Assembly: GCA_934692665.1 (NCBI GenBank)
Contig: CAKUUG010000007.1
Coordinates: 1 to 54,019, forward strand
From: an uncultured Candidatus Melainabacteria bacterium
Lineage (GTDB): Bacteria > Cyanobacteriota > Vampirovibrionia > Gastranaerophilales > Gastranaerophilaceae
Length of the DNA stretch: 54,019 bases
Reading direction: 5' to 3'
Both the position numbers and the translations under genes were made by a program. The notes beneath the pieces were generated by a model. It was not told where the DNA came from. It made no database searches and saw only the letters and a program-made list of their open reading frames with translations. Shown here piece after piece: positions 52,604 through 54,019 of this stretch. The number at the start of each line of letters is the position of its first letter. Within the stretch, counting starts at the first letter, position 1.

Positions 52604-53550
52604 ATATTGCCGTAAATCTTTTTAACAGTATTTATGTCCCTATTTGAAACTTCCGATTTTTCTTGCTTGTAACTTGATGAATCAAAATACATAATATCGC
52701 CTTTTTGTGGACTGTGGGAAATTATTCCTAGAGCATGCCCTATCTCATGGAGTGTTGTCGACAAGAGATTTTTTTCATCAATTACTTTTTCTGTTTCAGG
52801 CTCAAGAAGGGCAATTTGGATTTTTGCTTTCGTTAAATAACTTTTTCCAGTTTTTGGATCTTTTTTTGAGTATGTTTTTGTAGAACCCAATTTCACTCCG
52901 TCCAATTTTTTTACACAAAAGCAAGTTATATCTGCATTTTCTTTTTCTTTTACAAAAGTAAAATGCACCATTGTTCCCAATGCCTCATCCCAAATTAAAA
53001 ATGCTTTTTTTAAAAGCTTTTTGTTTTGCGATTTTCCAATATATACTGTGATTTTTTGGGGGTTTTGCCAAATCGCAACTTTTGACAAATCAGAAAAATA
53101 ATCCCCAATATCCAATCTTTTTGAATTTTCTTCTGACAATTCTACATCGTTGTATTTTACAAAATGAATAAGCTCTTTTTCAGAAGCAGAATTCAAAAAT
53201 TCGTAAATGTTTTTTGATTTTTCGATTAATTTTTTATTTTTTATCTTATCTTCATTTTGAATTATTTGTTTCAATTCCAGCTTTGCTTTGTTAAATTCCA
53301 TCATATTGAAAAACGCCAAAGCTCTATAGTATCTGTATTCTATTTTTCCGGTTTCGCTTATTATTTTTGCAAAACATTTTTCTGCCGAATAATAATTTTC
53401 AACTTCATAAAACTTTTTTTTGCATAAAGAAAATTCTTTATTCAATTCGTTAACTTTAAAAACTAAAATTAAATACTTTGTTAAAAAAAACAAAATTACA
53501 ACCAAAATCAAAACGCTTGATATTAATATTATAATTTTCTTTTTATTCAT
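52600..53550 (-). CDS. Membrane-anchored matrixin-like metalloprotease
   Basis: A 316-aa protein. An N-terminal membrane anchor (about residues 4-30) is followed by a TPR-like helical part (about 35-125, YYSAEKCFAKII and YYRALAFFNMMEFNKA). The C-terminal zinc protease domain has the metzincin motif HEIGHALGIISH at residues 268-279, followed by the Met-turn DIMYFDS. It is expected to act outside the inner membrane on protein substrates, the TPR part perhaps binding them. It follows the sigma-factor gene with no gap. No cysteine-switch propeptide is seen. Confidence 0.85.
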   Translation of the reverse strand: MNKKKIIILISSVLILVVILFFLTKYLILVFKVNELNKEFSLCKKKFYEVENYYSAEKCFAKIISETGKIEYRYYRALAFFNMMEFNKAKLELKQIIQNEDKIKNKKLIEKSKNIYEFLNSASEKELIHFVKYNDVELSEENSKRLDIGDYFSDLSKVAIWQNPQKITVYIGKSQNKKLLKKAFLIWDEALGTMVHFTFVKEKENADITCFCVKKLDGVKLGSTKTYSKKDPKTGKSYLTKAKIQIALLEPETEKVIDEKNLLSTTLHEIGHALGIISHSPQKGDIMYFDSSSYKQEKSEVSNRDINTVKKIYGNI

Positions 53551-53967
53551 TTAAACAATACTTTTTGTTAGTCTATCATTTCTTGATGTTGACAATATAT
53601 TTCTTAATTTCATAATAGCTTGTGCATGAAGTTGACACACACGGGACTCAGAAACGTTAATTGCTTCGCCAATTTCTTTTAGGGTCATATTTTCATGATA
53701 ATAGAAAACAAGAAGAGTTCTTTCTCTTTCCGGAAGTTTTTTCAGTGCATTTTCAAGCTCTTTTTTAGCGTCTGTTTTTTCTATTTCGTCTTCAGGACGA
53801 GAAGATTTTGTATCTTCAATAGTATCAATGATTTCAACACTATCATCGCCTACAGATTTTTTGTCGTAAATAGAATTTACACTAACATCAGACGACATTA
53901 TTTCCAAAACTTTTTCTTCGCTTAAACCCATCACACCGGCGATTTCGTGAAAACATTGACCGTCCAC
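53551..53967 (-). CDS. FliA-like sigma factor, C-terminal part (possibly truncated)
   Basis: A 138-aa reading frame with a complete sigma region 4: LPERERTLLVFYYHENMTLKEIGEAINVSESRVCQLHAQAI, the form typical of flagellar sigma-28, plus a preceding HTH-like piece (FHEIAGVMGLSEEKV) resembling region 3. A disordered acidic linker joins them. Regions 1-2 are absent: upstream in frame is SYLRFLLHYF and then a TGA at 53998-54000, and the other two frames also close within 35 bp of the window edge. The only start is GTG at 53967 without a Shine-Dalgarno. It may be a truncated or frameshifted fliA, or a short sigma-like regulator. Confidence 0.65.
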   Translation of the reverse strand: MDGQCFHEIAGVMGLSEEKVLEIMSSDVSVNSIYDKKSVGDDSVEIIDTIEDTKSSRPEDEIEKTDAKKELENALKKLPERERTLLVFYYHENMTLKEIGEAINVSESRVCQLHAQAIMKLRNILSTSRNDRLTKSIV

Positions 53968-54019
53968 AAAGTAGTGTAAAAGGAATCTTAGGTATGATCA
54001 ACAATATTGACAACTATCC

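Overview
The window is an AT-rich, densely coded bacterial chromosome segment. The gene content suggests a flagellated, Gram-negative, non-photosynthetic relative of cyanobacteria, most likely Vampirovibrionia/Melainabacteria such as Gastranaerophilales (inference from content and order, not a database match). Supporting points: rplQ is followed directly by truA-rplM-rpsI as in cyanobacteria; there is a PDZ/radical-SAM DUF512 protein of the cyanobacterial type; there is a Ski2-like DSHCT helicase; a Kdo transferase implies an LPS outer membrane; flagellar export genes are present; and a prepilin-like protein occurs beside large hypothetical proteins, one with a VSFSGK-type N-terminus. I see no rRNA, tRNA, insertion sequence or CRISPR array.

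Layout. 1-207: no gene seen. 208-3790 (minus): coaX-dut-helicase. 3840-7812 (plus): TPR protein, histidine kinase, acyl-CoA synthetase, tyrosine recombinase. 7814-12633 (minus): accD-accA-fliP-fliQ-fliR-flhB behind a good sigma-70 promoter, coupling fatty-acid synthesis genes to the flagellar export gate. 12872-16232: a small acidic protein, an MFS exporter and waaA. 16229-18016 (minus): a U32 family protein. 18190-20976 (plus): a 928-aa protein with a long Thr/Glu repeat tail. 21023-26950 (minus): a Cys/His-rich small protein, then the one-carbon operon CooC-like ATPase-folD-alr-gcvT-gcvH-gcvPA (gcvPB not here). 27020-28849 (plus): rpiB, a secreted M48 protease and an envelope protein. 28861-33979: LRR-like protein, GH38 alpha-mannosidase, small basic ORF, PEBP protein and a UbiA/MenA-like prenyltransferase. 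34306-39237 (plus): infA-rpmJ-rpsM-rpsK-rpsD-rpoA-rplQ-truA-rplM-rpsI. 39457-41560: small coiled-coil proteins, an XRE regulator, a prepilin-like protein and a 43-aa membrane peptide. 41557-48519 (minus): three paralogous GT-C-type membrane glycosyltransferases interleaved with uppS and rdgB, then an antiporter. 48557-52603 (plus): PadR regulator, DUF512 protein, a 24-codon microORF and a 685-aa hypothetical. 52600-53967 (minus): matrixin-like protease and the C-terminal part of a FliA-like sigma factor.

Cross-cutting patterns: several isolated or divergent genes have an extended -10 box 6-8 nt before the start codon and no Shine-Dalgarno, suggesting leaderless mRNAs. Four convergent gene pairs interlock their stop codons by exactly 4 bp. 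Two small genes have a perfect inverted repeat with a 7-nt loop immediately before a strong Shine-Dalgarno. The most novel-looking system is the GT-C trio with a shared C-terminal domain embedded with uppS.
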